The position numbers were made by a program, and so were the translations under genes. Source: Streptosporangium sp. NBC_01495 (GTDB lineage: Bacteria > Actinomycetota > Actinomycetes > Streptosporangiales > Streptosporangiaceae). From it: a DNA stretch of 64,000 bases. The notes below the pieces were generated by a model. It had not been told where the DNA came from. It saw nothing but the letters and a program-made list of their open reading frames with translations, and did not search any database. Of this stretch, positions 34,393 through 43,077 are shown piece by piece. The stretch's first letter is position 1; each line of letters starts with the position of its first letter. The stretch lies in assembly GCF_036250735.1 (NCBI RefSeq), contig NZ_CP109430.1, forward strand, positions 8,556,001-8,620,000, written 5' to 3'.

Positions 34393-34424
34393 AAATGCCC
34401 CGGTCCTTAAGGACCGGGGCATTT
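34393..34424. terminator. Perfect 32-bp palindromic terminator between EssC-like and WXG100 genes
   Basis: AAATGCCCCGGTCC, TTAA loop, GGACCGGGGCATTT: 14-bp perfect stem flanked by A/T runs on both sides, so it can stop transcription in both directions. It stands between two convergent genes. Confidence 0.92.
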
Positions 34425-34438
34425 CGGCGGACCGTTTC

Positions 34439-34711
34439 CTATCGCGTGGCGGACTCGATATTGCCACGGTAGGTGTTGATGACCCGGGAAGCCTCGGCGA
34501 GCTCCTCGGACATGCGCTGGAAGGCGGCGCGGTAGTTCTGCCAGGCCTCGCTGAAACGCTGGGCACCGGGCCCCGTCCAGGCGGTGCCGACCTTCGCGGC
34601 CTCCCGGTCGAGGGCGGCCACGGTGGCCCTGACCTGGTCGGCCTGCTGGGTGAACTGGGTGGCCATCTGCTGCATTTCCGCGGGATTGCCGCCGAGCAAG
34701 TTCTGGCTCAT
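34439..34711 (-). CDS. WXG100-family type VII secretion substrate
   Basis: 90-residue helical hairpin with Trp-Thr-Gly at the turn (GTAWTGPGAQRF), the WXG motif of ESAT-6-like proteins. The start is ATG 34711 with GAAGGAGA at the right distance; the longer frame lacks one. Only one WXG100 gene is visible, so it may form a homodimer. Convergent with the EssC-like ATPase, its likely exporter. Confidence 0.93.
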   Translation of the reverse strand: MSQNLLGGNPAEMQQMATQFTQQADQVRATVAALDREAAKVGTAWTGPGAQRFSEAWQNYRAAFQRMSEELAEASRVINTYRGNIESATR

Positions 34712-35053
34712 GCCAGTCTCCTTCGGATCGGTGTCAGGGGGAGTCGCCAAACGAAATCACGATAGGCGTAAGGATCACAGAGGTATCCAGGTTATGCCGA
34801 GCGGCTATGGACGTTCCCTCAGCCGCCAAGATGCTAAACGTTCTCCATTGTCTTGATTTTTGGTAATTCAGGAAGTTATAGGACAGGAGGTGAGATCGCG
34901 GCGAAGGGCGGGACCGCCGGGAGCGGCCGGGCGAAGCTCCGCGGGGTGTCGCCGGGACCAGGGCCCACCCCTCCTCCACGATCAGGAGACGCTTACACTC
35001 CGTTGAAGGCCACCCCAGTCCTCCGTCCGCACGTACTGAAGGGAACGACGTCG
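34712..35053. other. Intergenic region upstream of the carboxylase alpha gene
   Basis: About 340 bp without a gene, AT-richer in 34740-34880. It must hold the divergent promoters of the WXG100 and carboxylase genes. I see no convincing operator, riboswitch or hairpin. Confidence 0.5.
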
Positions 35054-36811
35054 GTGCACAAGGTCCTGATCGCCAACCGCGGTGAGATCGCGGTGCGGAT
35101 CGCCCGCGCCTGCAAGGACGCCGGGCTGGCCAGCGTCGCCGTCTACGCCGACCAGGATCTGGACGCGCTCCACGTCCGGGTCGCGGACGAGGCCCGCGCG
35201 CTCGGCGGCGAGACTCCCGCGGAGACCTACCTCGACATCGACAAGCTGCTGGGCATCGCTGCCGAGGCCGGGGCCGACGCCGTGCACCCCGGCTACGGCT
35301 TCCTGGCCGAGAACGCGGGCTTCGCCCAGGCCGTGATCGACGCGGGGCTGACCTGGATCGGCCCGCCGCCGGCCGCGATCACCGCGCTCGGCGACAAGGT
35401 GCAGGCCCGCCACATCGCCCAGAAGGTCGGTGCGCCGCTCGTGGCCGGCACCAAGGACCCGGTCTCGGGGAGCGAGGAGGTCGTCGCCTTCGCCGCCGAA
35501 CACGGCCTGCCGATCGCGATCAAGGCCGCGTACGGCGGCGGCGGGCGCGGGCTGAAGGTCGCCCGCACCCTGGAGGAGATCCCCGAGCTGTACGACAGCG
35601 CGGTCCGCGAGGCCGTCACCGCGTTCGGCCGGGGCGAGTGCTTCGTCGAGCGCTACCTGGACCGGCCCCGGCACGTGGAGACCCAGTGCCTGGCCGACGC
35701 CCACGGCACCGTGGTCGTGGTGTCCACCCGCGACTGCTCGCTGCAGCGCCGCCACCAGAAGCTGGTCGAGGAGGCTCCGGCCCCGTTCCTGTCGCCCGAG
35801 CAGCTCGACCTGCTCTACACCAGCTCCAAGGCGATCCTGCGCGAGGCGGGCTACGTCGGCGCCGGCACGTGCGAGTTCCTGGTGGGCCAGGACGGCACGA
35901 TCTCCTTCCTGGAGGTCAACACCCGCCTGCAGGTCGAGCACCCGGTGAGCGAGGAGGTCGCGGGCATCGATCTCGTACGGGAGATGTTCCGCGTCGCCGA
36001 CGGTGAGGAGCTCGGCTACGGCGACCCCGTGCTGCGCGGCCACTCGATCGAGTTCCGGATCAACGCCGAGGACGCCGGGCGCGGCTTCCTGCCCTCCCCC
36101 GGCACGATCACGCGCATGAGCGCCCCCTCGGGGCCGGGGGTGCGCCTGGACGCCGGTTACGAGGCGGGCATGACCGTCCCGCAGTCCTTCGACTCGCTGG
36201 TCGCCAAGCTGGTCGTGACCGGGGCCACCCGGGCACAGGCCCTGGAGCGCTCGCGCAGGGCCCTGGCCGAGTTCGAGATCGGCGGCATGCCGACCGTGCT
36301 GCCCTTCCACCGGGCCGTGGTGGCCGATCCCGCGTTCACCGGCGAGCCGTTCTCGGTGCACACCCGGTGGATCGAGACCGAGTTCGACAACACGATCCCG
36401 CCGTACGAGGGAGAGCGGGGCGTGGCCGGGGAGCCGGGCGAGCGGGAGCGGATCACCGTCGAGGTGGGCGGCAAGCGGCTGGAGGTGGTGCTCCCCTCGG
36501 GGTTCGCCGCCGGGGGCGCCGGGGGCGCGGCCCGCACGGCCTCGAAGGCGCCGCGCCGGGGCTCCGGCGGGGTGGCCAGGAAAGTCGCGGACGGCGACTC
36601 GCTGGTCAGCCCGATGCAGGGCACGATCGTCAAGATCGTCGCGACCGACGGCGACACCGTCGCGGCCGGTGACACGATCGTCGTGCTGGAGGCGATGAAG
36701 ATGGAGCAGCCGCTCGCCGCCCACAAGGCGGGCACCGTCACGGGGCTCGCGGCGTCGGTCGGCCAGACCATCACCTCGGGCGCCACGATCTGCGAGATCA
36801 AGGACACCTGA
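35054..36811 (+). CDS. accA: Acyl-CoA carboxylase alpha subunit (biotin carboxylase plus biotin carrier)
   Basis: 585 residues. The biotin-carboxylase half starts VLIANRGEIAVRIARAC, with ATP-grasp motifs GGGGRGLKVA and FLEVNTRLQVEHPVSE. The biotinyl domain at the C-terminus has the carrier lysine in VLEAMKMEQPL. It carboxylates biotin with ATP and bicarbonate and serves the beta/epsilon pair at 12.7-14.6 kb and probably others. GTG 35054 begins the typical N-terminus and follows GAAGGGA; the upstream open frame is not family-like. The biotin acceptor links it to birA at 5079. Confidence 0.95.
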   Translation: MHKVLIANRGEIAVRIARACKDAGLASVAVYADQDLDALHVRVADEARALGGETPAETYLDIDKLLGIAAEAGADAVHPGYGFLAENAGFAQAVIDAGLTWIGPPPAAITALGDKVQARHIAQKVGAPLVAGTKDPVSGSEEVVAFAAEHGLPIAIKAAYGGGGRGLKVARTLEEIPELYDSAVREAVTAFGRGECFVERYLDRPRHVETQCLADAHGTVVVVSTRDCSLQRRHQKLVEEAPAPFLSPEQLDLLYTSSKAILREAGYVGAGTCEFLVGQDGTISFLEVNTRLQVEHPVSEEVAGIDLVREMFRVADGEELGYGDPVLRGHSIEFRINAEDAGRGFLPSPGTITRMSAPSGPGVRLDAGYEAGMTVPQSFDSLVAKLVVTGATRAQALERSRRALAEFEIGGMPTVLPFHRAVVADPAFTGEPFSVHTRWIETEFDNTIPPYEGERGVAGEPGERERITVEVGGKRLEVVLPSGFAAGGAGGAARTASKAPRRGSGGVARKVADGDSLVSPMQGTIVKIVATDGDTVAAGDTIVVLEAMKMEQPLAAHKAGTVTGLAASVGQTITSGATICEIKDT

Positions 36812-36841
36812 GCGCGCTCGCGGGGATATGGCGGGCCGGGA

Positions 36842-36932
36842 GCCGGTACGACGATCGGATACCGGGAGCCCCGATTTGGGGACGTTCGCGGTCTCCACGC
36901 CGGCCGGGCCGGCACGACGATCGGATACCGGG
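36842..36932. repeat. Two copies of a 25-bp dyad-containing repeat after accA
   Basis: Near-identical 25-bp sequences at 36842-36866 and 36908-36932 (66 bp apart). Each contains ACGACGATCGGATACCGGG. In the first, CCGGTA and TACCGG flank a central CGATCG, forming an inverted repeat. Confidence 0.75.
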
Positions 36933-37034
36933 TGCCCGGGAGGCGCCTGACGCGGGCCGCGAGGGGATACGGTCGAGGGGTAGGGAACTCTGCCGTCCAC
37001 TCATTCGTCTTCAGGACGAAGGAGGCTTTCTGCC

Positions 37035-38372
37035 GTGACCACCACAAAAGCCGCGCCAGGTCGTTTCGGTGCCACGATCATGGCATTGTTCGCCGGACTA
37101 CTGGCCATGTTCATGATCGCCCCGGCGGCCAACGCCGCGGCGCCAGACCCCAGTGCGATCGTCTCGGATCTGAAGGACGGGGACCACTTCTACGCCGATC
37201 CCGCGGCGAACCTGCCCGCCGACGCCGTCAACGCCATGCGCGGCGCGGTCGAACAGACTCCCTCCGTCTACGTGGCGCTGCTGCCCCAGGGCTCGATCAG
37301 CAGCCAGTCCCAGGCGAAGACCCTGCTGAGCTCCATCCTCAAGGGTGTCGGTTCCAAGTCCACCGTCCTGGTGATGAACGGCACCACGCCGTTCGGCGTC
37401 ACCAACATCAGGGGCATCGACGTCGACGAGCTGCTCGGGCGGGCCAAGACCGCCAGCAGCCCGACCGACAACGTGATCAACTTCGTCAAGCTGGCCGATG
37501 ACGCGGCCACCGGCGCCGGTGTCTCGTCCGGCTCCTCCAGTTCCTCCAGCGGCTCCAGCGGGGGCGTGCTGGTCGGCATCCTGGTGCTGGCCCTGGCCGG
37601 CGGCGGGGGCATCTTCCTCTACTCCCGCAAGAAGAAGAAGGACCGCCTGGCGCGCGAGGCCGCCGAGCTGGCCGCGGTCAAGCAGACCGTGGACGAGGAC
37701 GTCACCAAGTTCGGTGAGGAGATCACCGACCTCGACACCGACGTCAAGCTGCTCAACGACGGCGCCGACCACCAGCAGGACTGGCAGCGCGCCCTCGACT
37801 CCTACGAGCGGGCCAAGGTGGAACTCGTGGCGGTCAAGCGCCCCGACGAGCTCCGCGGCGTGACCACCGCGCTGGAGGAGGGCCGCTACGCCCTCGCCTG
37901 CGTGAAGGCGCGCGTCAACAACCAGCCGGTGCCCGAGCGGCGCTCCCCGTGCTTCTTCAACCCGCAGCACGGTCCCTCCGCCCGCGACGTGCGCTGGGCC
38001 CCGCCCGGCGGCGCGCTGCGCGACGTGCCCGCCTGCGCGGCCGACGCCGAGGCCGTCGAGCGCGGCTTCGAGCCGCAGACGCGCGAGGTCATGGTCAACG
38101 GCCAGCGCCGCCCGTACTACGACGCGGGACCGGCCTACCAGCCCTACGCCTACGGCTACTACGGCGGCTTCGGCGACGTCATGACCGGCATGCTGGTCGG
38201 CACGATGATGGGCAGCATGATGAGCGGCGGCTTCGGGTACGGCGGCTACGGCGGCGGCGCCGAGAGCGGCACCGACTTCGGCGGCGGGGGCGACTTCGGC
38301 GGCGGAGGCTGGGGTGACTTCGGTGGCGGAGGCGACTTCGGCGGCGGTGACTTCGGCGGCGGCGACTGGTAG
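37035..38372 (+). CDS. Exported single-span membrane protein with Gly/Phe-rich tail (TPM/YgcG-like)
   Basis: 445 residues. Signal peptide ending NAAAP near residue 36, then an extracytoplasmic TPM-like region (about 40-155), a Ser-rich linker, one membrane helix (VLVGILVLALAGGGGIFLYS) and a cytoplasmic coiled-coil part. The protein ends in Met/Gly/Tyr-rich sequence and many GGGDFGG units. Such Gly-rich tails close YgcG/TPM proteins. ATG... here GTG 37035 follows GAAGGAGG. Role unknown; membrane quality control has been suggested for relatives. Confidence 0.82.
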   Translation: MTTTKAAPGRFGATIMALFAGLLAMFMIAPAANAAAPDPSAIVSDLKDGDHFYADPAANLPADAVNAMRGAVEQTPSVYVALLPQGSISSQSQAKTLLSSILKGVGSKSTVLVMNGTTPFGVTNIRGIDVDELLGRAKTASSPTDNVINFVKLADDAATGAGVSSGSSSSSSGSSGGVLVGILVLALAGGGGIFLYSRKKKKDRLAREAAELAAVKQTVDEDVTKFGEEITDLDTDVKLLNDGADHQQDWQRALDSYERAKVELVAVKRPDELRGVTTALEEGRYALACVKARVNNQPVPERRSPCFFNPQHGPSARDVRWAPPGGALRDVPACAADAEAVERGFEPQTREVMVNGQRRPYYDAGPAYQPYAYGYYGGFGDVMTGMLVGTMMGSMMSGGFGYGGYGGGAESGTDFGGGGDFGGGGWGDFGGGGDFGGGDFGGGDW

Positions 38373-38432
38373 TCGTCCCCGGCGGAACGATCAGCGGGAC
38401 AGACAGACGAACAGAACGAGCAGAACGAGCAG

Positions 38433-38480
38433 AACGGCGACGGGCGCGCTTCCCTTCCGGGGGGCGCGCCCGTCGCCGTT
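38433..38480 (+). terminator. 17-bp stem terminator after the TPM-like gene
   Basis: Arms 38433-38449 and 38464-38480 are exact reverse complements with a 14-base loop, 60 bp past the stop. No T tract. The 14-bp repeat array begins at the next base. Confidence 0.75.
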
Positions 38481-38606
38481 ACGGAAACCCGCTTACGGAA
38501 ACCCGCTTACGGAAGCGCGCTCATGGAAACCCGGTCACGGAAGCGCGCTCACGGAAACCCGGTCACGGAAACCCGGTCACGGAAACCCGGTCACGGAAGC
38601 GCGGAC
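38481..38606. repeat. 14-bp tandem array, nine units
   Basis: Nine direct 14-bp units, type ACGGAAACCCGGTC with ACGGAAGCGCGCTC variants, in the gap between two convergent genes. The unit is not a multiple of three and no gene spans it. Confidence 0.92.
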
Positions 38607-38687
38607 GAGAGCCCGTCAGGAGTCACGGAAGCCCACCGCGGGAGCTCGTCGCGAAAGCCCGCGGCGGGAACCCCCTTGAGGAGACCC

Positions 38688-38873
38688 GGCGGGAGGACGT
38701 CCGGCCAGGCGCCTCAGGTGCTGTCACACGAGCAGGACAGACAGGGCGAACTGCGGGTAGTGGCGGGAGGACGTCCGGCCAGGCGCCTCAGGTGCTGTCA
38801 CACGAGCAGGACAGACAGGGCGAACTGCGGGTAGTGGCGGGAGGACGTCCGGCCAAATGCCTCAGGTGCTGTC
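38688..38873. repeat. 74-bp tandem repeat (about 2.5 copies) ending in the lacI-type stop
   Basis: Copies start at 38688, 38762 and 38836, the first two identical over 74 bp. The last, partial one runs into the final codons and stop of the LacI-family gene (GACAGCACCTGA on the minus strand). Confidence 0.92.
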
Positions 38874-39866
38874 GCGGACGGTGAGCCTCGGCTGGAGCAG
38901 GGTGCCGTCCGGGACGACGCGGCCTTCGAGTTTCTCCATGAGCAGCCGGACCGCCTGGCGGCCCACCTCCTCGGCCGGGATCAGCACCGAGGTGAGCGGC
39001 GGGCTGGAGCGTTCCGCGATGTCGTCGGGGCAGATCGCCACCACGGCGACGTCGTCGGGCACCCGCCTGCCGTACTGACGCAGCGCCCCCAGCACGTGGC
39101 CGACCGCGGCCTCGTTGTGCACGACCAGGCCGGACAGATCCGGCCTGGTGTCGAGGAGCTCGGCGATCGCGGTGGACACCTTGTCGAAGTTCTCCTCGCA
39201 CGGCAGGGCCACCCCGGTCAGGCCGGTCTCGGCCACGGCCGCGGCGAAACCCTCCCGGGTGCGGCGGGCGAAGCCGGTGCCCCGGTCGTAGACGACCGAG
39301 GGGGCGCCGAGCAGCGCGACCTCCCGGTGCCCGTGCTCGGCCAGGTGCTCCACGCAGAGCCCGCCCGCCCGCGCGAAGTCGAGGTCGACGCAGGTCAGAC
39401 CGGCCGAGTCCGCGGGGAAGCCGATCAGCACGCTGGGCTCGGCGAGATCCTTGAGCAGCGGCACCCGGCTGTCGTGAAGCTCCACGTCCATCACGACCAG
39501 CCCGTCGACCAGCGCGCTCGCCGCCGCCCTGCGGAGCCCGTCGGAGCCCTCGTCGGCGGTGAGCAGCAGCACGTCGTGGTCGTACCGCCGCGCGGCGGTG
39601 ACCACCGAGGTGGCGAACTGCATCAGCACCGGGACGTGCATCCCGGCCCGCAGGGGCAGCACCAGCGCGATGACGTTGGCGCGCTTGCTGGCCAGGGCCC
39701 TCGCCCCTGCGTTGGGGTGGTATCCCAGGACCCGCACGCTGTCGAGCACCCGGCGCCGGGTGTCGGCCGAGATCGCGCGCTTCCCGCTGAGCACGTACGA
39801 CACCGTGCTCACGGCCACCCCGGCGTGCCTGGCGACCTCGCTGATGGTCACCGCCCGCCCGCTCAC
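38862..39866 (-). CDS. LacI-family transcriptional repressor of the GH3 operon
   Basis: 334 residues. N-terminal HTH and hinge (TISEVARHAGVAVSTVSYVL; hinge ending RALASKRA), then a periplasmic-binding-like sugar domain. GTG 39866 overlaps the GH3 stop (GTGA), so repressor and enzyme are co-translated. The two TCGAARCGCTTCGA sites upstream of GH3 are the obvious targets, giving autoregulation relieved by an oligosaccharide. The 3' end carries a 74-bp duplication. Confidence 0.93.
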   Translation of the reverse strand: MSGRAVTISEVARHAGVAVSTVSYVLSGKRAISADTRRRVLDSVRVLGYHPNAGARALASKRANVIALVLPLRAGMHVPVLMQFATSVVTAARRYDHDVLLLTADEGSDGLRRAAASALVDGLVVMDVELHDSRVPLLKDLAEPSVLIGFPADSAGLTCVDLDFARAGGLCVEHLAEHGHREVALLGAPSVVYDRGTGFARRTREGFAAAVAETGLTGVALPCEENFDKVSTAIAELLDTRPDLSGLVVHNEAAVGHVLGALRQYGRRVPDDVAVVAICPDDIAERSSPPLTSVLIPAEEVGRQAVRLLMEKLEGRVVPDGTLLQPRLTVRDST

Positions 39867-42646
39867 GCGACCGCGCCGAAACTCAGGGAGGCCACGGTGA
39901 TCCCCGTGTTCTCGAACACCACATAAAGATCATGGACTCCCCCCGCCTGCGCGAGCCTGGTGCGCACCTCGGTGAGGTCGTGGCGGCCCGCGCGGGGAAC
40001 GGGGAGGTCGCCGACGACGGGCCCGCAGAGGGGGTCGTCCAGGCGCAGGGTGATCACGCCGCCCTCGGCGCCGGCGGCGAGGGCGGAGCAGGAGGCGGCC
40101 CCGTCCCCCAGGTCGACCGAACGGAACACGATCCACGCGCCCTCGGCAGTGGATCGCACCGCGTCACCGGAGACCCTGGCCGCGTCCACGAACGCCACCG
40201 AGTCGTACTCGTCGTGGTCCACGGCGGCGATCGGGCCCGCGAAGGCGTCGCGCGGCGGGATCCGCTCGCCGTCAACGTGGAAGGAGGCGCACAGCCGGAT
40301 GTCCCGCGAGGAACCGCCGATCATGATCTTGTGGGGGGCGTCCTCGACGACGAACCGGCCCCCGGTCACGTCCCAGAAGGCCAGTTCCGCGACGTCGAGC
40401 TCCCAGTCGACCCGGGTGCTCTCGCCGGGGGCGAGGCGCACCTTGACGAAACCGCGCAGGCGGCGCAGCGCCTGCTTGACCCGGAAGCGCCGCTGGCGGG
40501 TGTAGATCTGGACGACCTCCACCCCCGCGCGGGAGCCGGTGTTGGTGACGGTGGCCGAGGCGATGAGCCTGCCGCCCTCCACCGAGACCGCCAGGTCGGC
40601 GTAGTCGAAGGTGGTGTAGCCGAGGCCGTGGCCGAACGGGTAGAGCGGGGTTCCCCTGAAGTACTGGTAGGTCGCGTCCGTGGCGATGATGTCGTAGTCG
40701 AACAGGTCGGGCAGCTCGCACGCCGAGCGGTACCAGGTCTGGGTGAGCCGCCCCTCGGGGTCGGCGTCGCCGAACAGCACCTCGGCCAGCGCGTGGCCGT
40801 ACTCCTGGCCCCCGTGCGAGGACCACAGCACCGCGGGCGGGTCGTCGCCGTCCCAGGTCACCGGGTAGCCGCTGCTGATCACCATGACGGTTCTCGGGTT
40901 GGCCTCGCGCACCGCCCTGACCACGGCCTGCTGCGCGGCGGGCAGCGCGAGGTCCAGGCGGTCCTCGGTCTCCCTGCCGTTGACCAGCGGGTGGTCGCCG
41001 ACGACCACCACGGCCACGTCCGCGGTCGCGGCGAGCGCGGCGGCGGCCTCGGCGCCGCTCACCACCCGCTCCACGGTGAGCCAGGCGGCGGCGTCGGCGT
41101 CGTCGGCCAGGCGGAAGACCCCGCCGTCCAGGGCGAGGTAGCGGCCGGTGGAGATGTGCCGGAGCGCGAGCGCGCCGCGGGGACGGTCCTCGGTACGGAA
41201 GGTCTGGCGCACCTCCCAGCCGTTGGGGCCCGGCTGGTCGTTGACCAGCACCCCTTCGTCGTCGACGGACAGGTGGCGCCCGCTCGCCACGGCCCGCAGG
41301 GCGTAGCAGCCGCCGCCCCAGTCGAACAGGTCGAACAGGCCGGGCTCGTCGCCGATCCCGAGCGGACCGCCGTCGGGGTCGGCGACGACGTGACGGCCTT
41401 CCATTCCCTCCACCGAGAGGGTGATCCGGTCCACGGCCTCACAGAAGACGGTCTCGCACCGCTCGGCGAGCCCGGCACGGGCGGTGACGGCGTACGGGAG
41501 GGTCCCGGAGTACCAGTCCTCCATGAGCGTGTCGCCGAGCTGGCCGATGACCGCGATCCTGCGTACCGAGGCGTCCAGCGGCAGGACGCCGTCGTTGCGC
41601 AGCAGCACGATCGAGCGCCGGGCGGCCTCGCGGGCCAGGCCCTGGTGCTCCGGGCAGTTGACGACCGCCTCGGTGATGTCGTCGTACGGGGTGGAGGGGT
41701 CGAACTCGCCCAGCCGGAAACGGATGGACAGCGTGTGCCGTACGGCGGCGTCGACGTCCGCCTCGGTGAGCAGGCCGCGCTCCAGCGCGGCACGGATGTG
41801 GCCGAGGGTGGCCTCGGGACGGTCGTCGTCCTGGGTGAAGCTGTCGAGCCCCGCTCTGATCGCGTGGGCGTACGCCTCGGGCAGGTCGTCGTGGTAGCCC
41901 TGCGGGCCGGTGAGATTGGCGGGCGCGTACGCGTCGCTGACCACGAGGAGGTCGTCGGGCGCCCAGGCCCGCAGCACCTCGCCGATCAGCGGGCTGAGGT
42001 GGGCGGGACGGCCGTTGACCAGGTTGTAGGAGGGCATCACGGCGACCGCGGCGCCGCTCTCCAGGGCGGGCCTGTAGGCCGGGAGCTCGTACTCGCGCAG
42101 CACCCGGGGCGGCAGGTCGCTGGAGGTGACGCAGCGGTCGGTCTCGTTGTTGTAGCCGAGGAAGTGCTTGAGGGTGGGGGCGGTCTTCAGCACCGTGGGA
42201 TCGCTCCCACGAAGGCCGGAGGCGTACGCCGTCGCCATGACGCCGGTCAGCCACGGGTCCTCGGAATAGCCCTCCTCGTTGCGGCCCCAGCGGGGGTCGC
42301 GCAGCGGGTTGACCACCGGGGCCCAGACGTTGAGCCCCGCCCCCGCCGGATCCTTGTGGTGGAAGGCCAGGACCTCGTCGCTCGTGGCCTCGCCGACCCG
42401 CCGGACGAGGTCGGGGTCCCAGGTGCTGGCCAGCCCGATCGCCTGCGGGAACACCGTCGCCGGACCGAGCCAGGCCAGACCGTGCAGCGCCTCGGTGCCG
42501 GTGCGGAACGGGCCGAGCCCGAGGCGTTCCACCGGCGACTGGTACTGGTGCAGCAGCCCGATCTTCTCCTCCAGGGTCAGCCTGCCCCGCAGGTCCGCGA
42601 TCCGCTGCGCGAGGGGAAGTTCCGGGTCACGGAACGGTTCGTTCAT
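39863..42646 (-). CDS. Glycoside hydrolase family 3 (beta-glucosidase/beta-xylosidase) with beta-trefoil insert and CBM6-like end
   Basis: 927 residues from ATG 42646 (AAAGGG upstream). Intracellular: no signal peptide. GH3 barrel with NPLRDPRWGRNEEGYSEDPW and nucleophile Asp238 in LLVVSDAYAP; the alpha/beta sandwich follows (RRSIVLLRNDGVLPLD). Between the sandwich parts lies a Gly/Trp-rich insert (about residues 440-560) resembling a fascin- or ricin-type trefoil (ALRAVASGRHLSVDDEG; RHISTGRYLALDGG). Then a fibronectin-III-like domain (EVVQIYTRQ) and a C-terminal carbohydrate-binding-like domain (DLYVVFENTG). It releases terminal beta-glucosyl or beta-xylosyl units; the true substrate is unclear. 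Confidence 0.9.
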   Translation of the reverse strand: MNEPFRDPELPLAQRIADLRGRLTLEEKIGLLHQYQSPVERLGLGPFRTGTEALHGLAWLGPATVFPQAIGLASTWDPDLVRRVGEATSDEVLAFHHKDPAGAGLNVWAPVVNPLRDPRWGRNEEGYSEDPWLTGVMATAYASGLRGSDPTVLKTAPTLKHFLGYNNETDRCVTSSDLPPRVLREYELPAYRPALESGAAVAVMPSYNLVNGRPAHLSPLIGEVLRAWAPDDLLVVSDAYAPANLTGPQGYHDDLPEAYAHAIRAGLDSFTQDDDRPEATLGHIRAALERGLLTEADVDAAVRHTLSIRFRLGEFDPSTPYDDITEAVVNCPEHQGLAREAARRSIVLLRNDGVLPLDASVRRIAVIGQLGDTLMEDWYSGTLPYAVTARAGLAERCETVFCEAVDRITLSVEGMEGRHVVADPDGGPLGIGDEPGLFDLFDWGGGCYALRAVASGRHLSVDDEGVLVNDQPGPNGWEVRQTFRTEDRPRGALALRHISTGRYLALDGGVFRLADDADAAAWLTVERVVSGAEAAAALAATADVAVVVVGDHPLVNGRETEDRLDLALPAAQQAVVRAVREANPRTVMVISSGYPVTWDGDDPPAVLWSSHGGQEYGHALAEVLFGDADPEGRLTQTWYRSACELPDLFDYDIIATDATYQYFRGTPLYPFGHGLGYTTFDYADLAVSVEGGRLIASATVTNTGSRAGVEVVQIYTRQRRFRVKQALRRLRGFVKVRLAPGESTRVDWELDVAELAFWDVTGGRFVVEDAPHKIMIGGSSRDIRLCASFHVDGERIPPRDAFAGPIAAVDHDEYDSVAFVDAARVSGDAVRSTAEGAWIVFRSVDLGDGAASCSALAAGAEGGVITLRLDDPLCGPVVGDLPVPRAGRHDLTEVRTRLAQAGGVHDLYVVFENTGITVASLSFGAVA

Positions 42647-42669
42647 CGGGGACCATCCCTTTGAGCGCG

Positions 42670-42683
42670 TCGAAACGCTTCGA
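42670..42683. promoter_or_regulatory. LacI-type operator 1 for GH3-lacI
   Basis: TCGAAACGCTTCGA, a near-palindrome with the central CG typical of LacI-family operators, 24 bp before the GH3 start. Confidence 0.75.
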
Positions 42684-42708
42684 TTCCTCGACGTGGAAAA
42701 CGCCTCAG

Positions 42709-42722
42709 TCGAAGCGCTTCGA
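42709..42722. promoter_or_regulatory. LacI-type operator 2 for GH3-lacI
   Basis: TCGAAGCGCTTCGA, a perfect 14-bp palindrome, 39 bp from operator 1 on the same promoter. Confidence 0.82.
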
Positions 42723-42966
42723 TAATCGGTCCGGGAAAACTCCGGTCGCCACCCGCGCGCCCCGGTGGTCGTTACACGCGTGTTTCGAGCGGAGCTTCCC
42801 TGAAGGGTGCACTCCTGTGCGGCCAAGGTCAAGAGGTAGTCGACAAACGCCCCGAATCCCCCCGAACCCGGGGTCTGAGGAACATCGGCACCGGATCGTG
42901 CGCTAAGCCCTCTCAGAACAGGTCAGCGCTGTACAGCTCCTCGCCGGACCCTTGGAGAGCGGCTAG

Positions 42967-43060
42967 CCGCAGATACTCCATGATTATCTGCGGTAACGTC
43001 AGCTCCGTCCTGGGGAAACGCCCCCGCTGGGCGGAGGCCAGACCTCATGGTTATCTGCGA
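42967..43060. repeat. Repeated half-sites TTATCTGCG next to the integrase remnant
   Basis: CCGCAGATA (42967-42975) is inverted against TATCTGCGG (42985-42993). A direct copy, CATGRTTATCTGCGR, occurs at 42979-42993 and 43046-43060, just before the integrase frame. The remaining part of 42723-43077 shows no gene. Confidence 0.7.
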
Positions 43061-43077
43061 TAGAGCGCGGAGGCGTC

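Noticed and set aside
38481..38606. CRISPR array
   Set aside because: Repeats are contiguous 14-mers with no spacers and no cas genes.
38788..39201. 137-codon minus frame over the lacI 3' end
   Set aside because: Out-of-frame shadow of the LacI-family gene created by the 74-bp duplication.
39932..42664. 910-codon plus-strand frame opposite GH3
   Set aside because: Shadow frame; GH3 catalytic sequence is on the minus strand.
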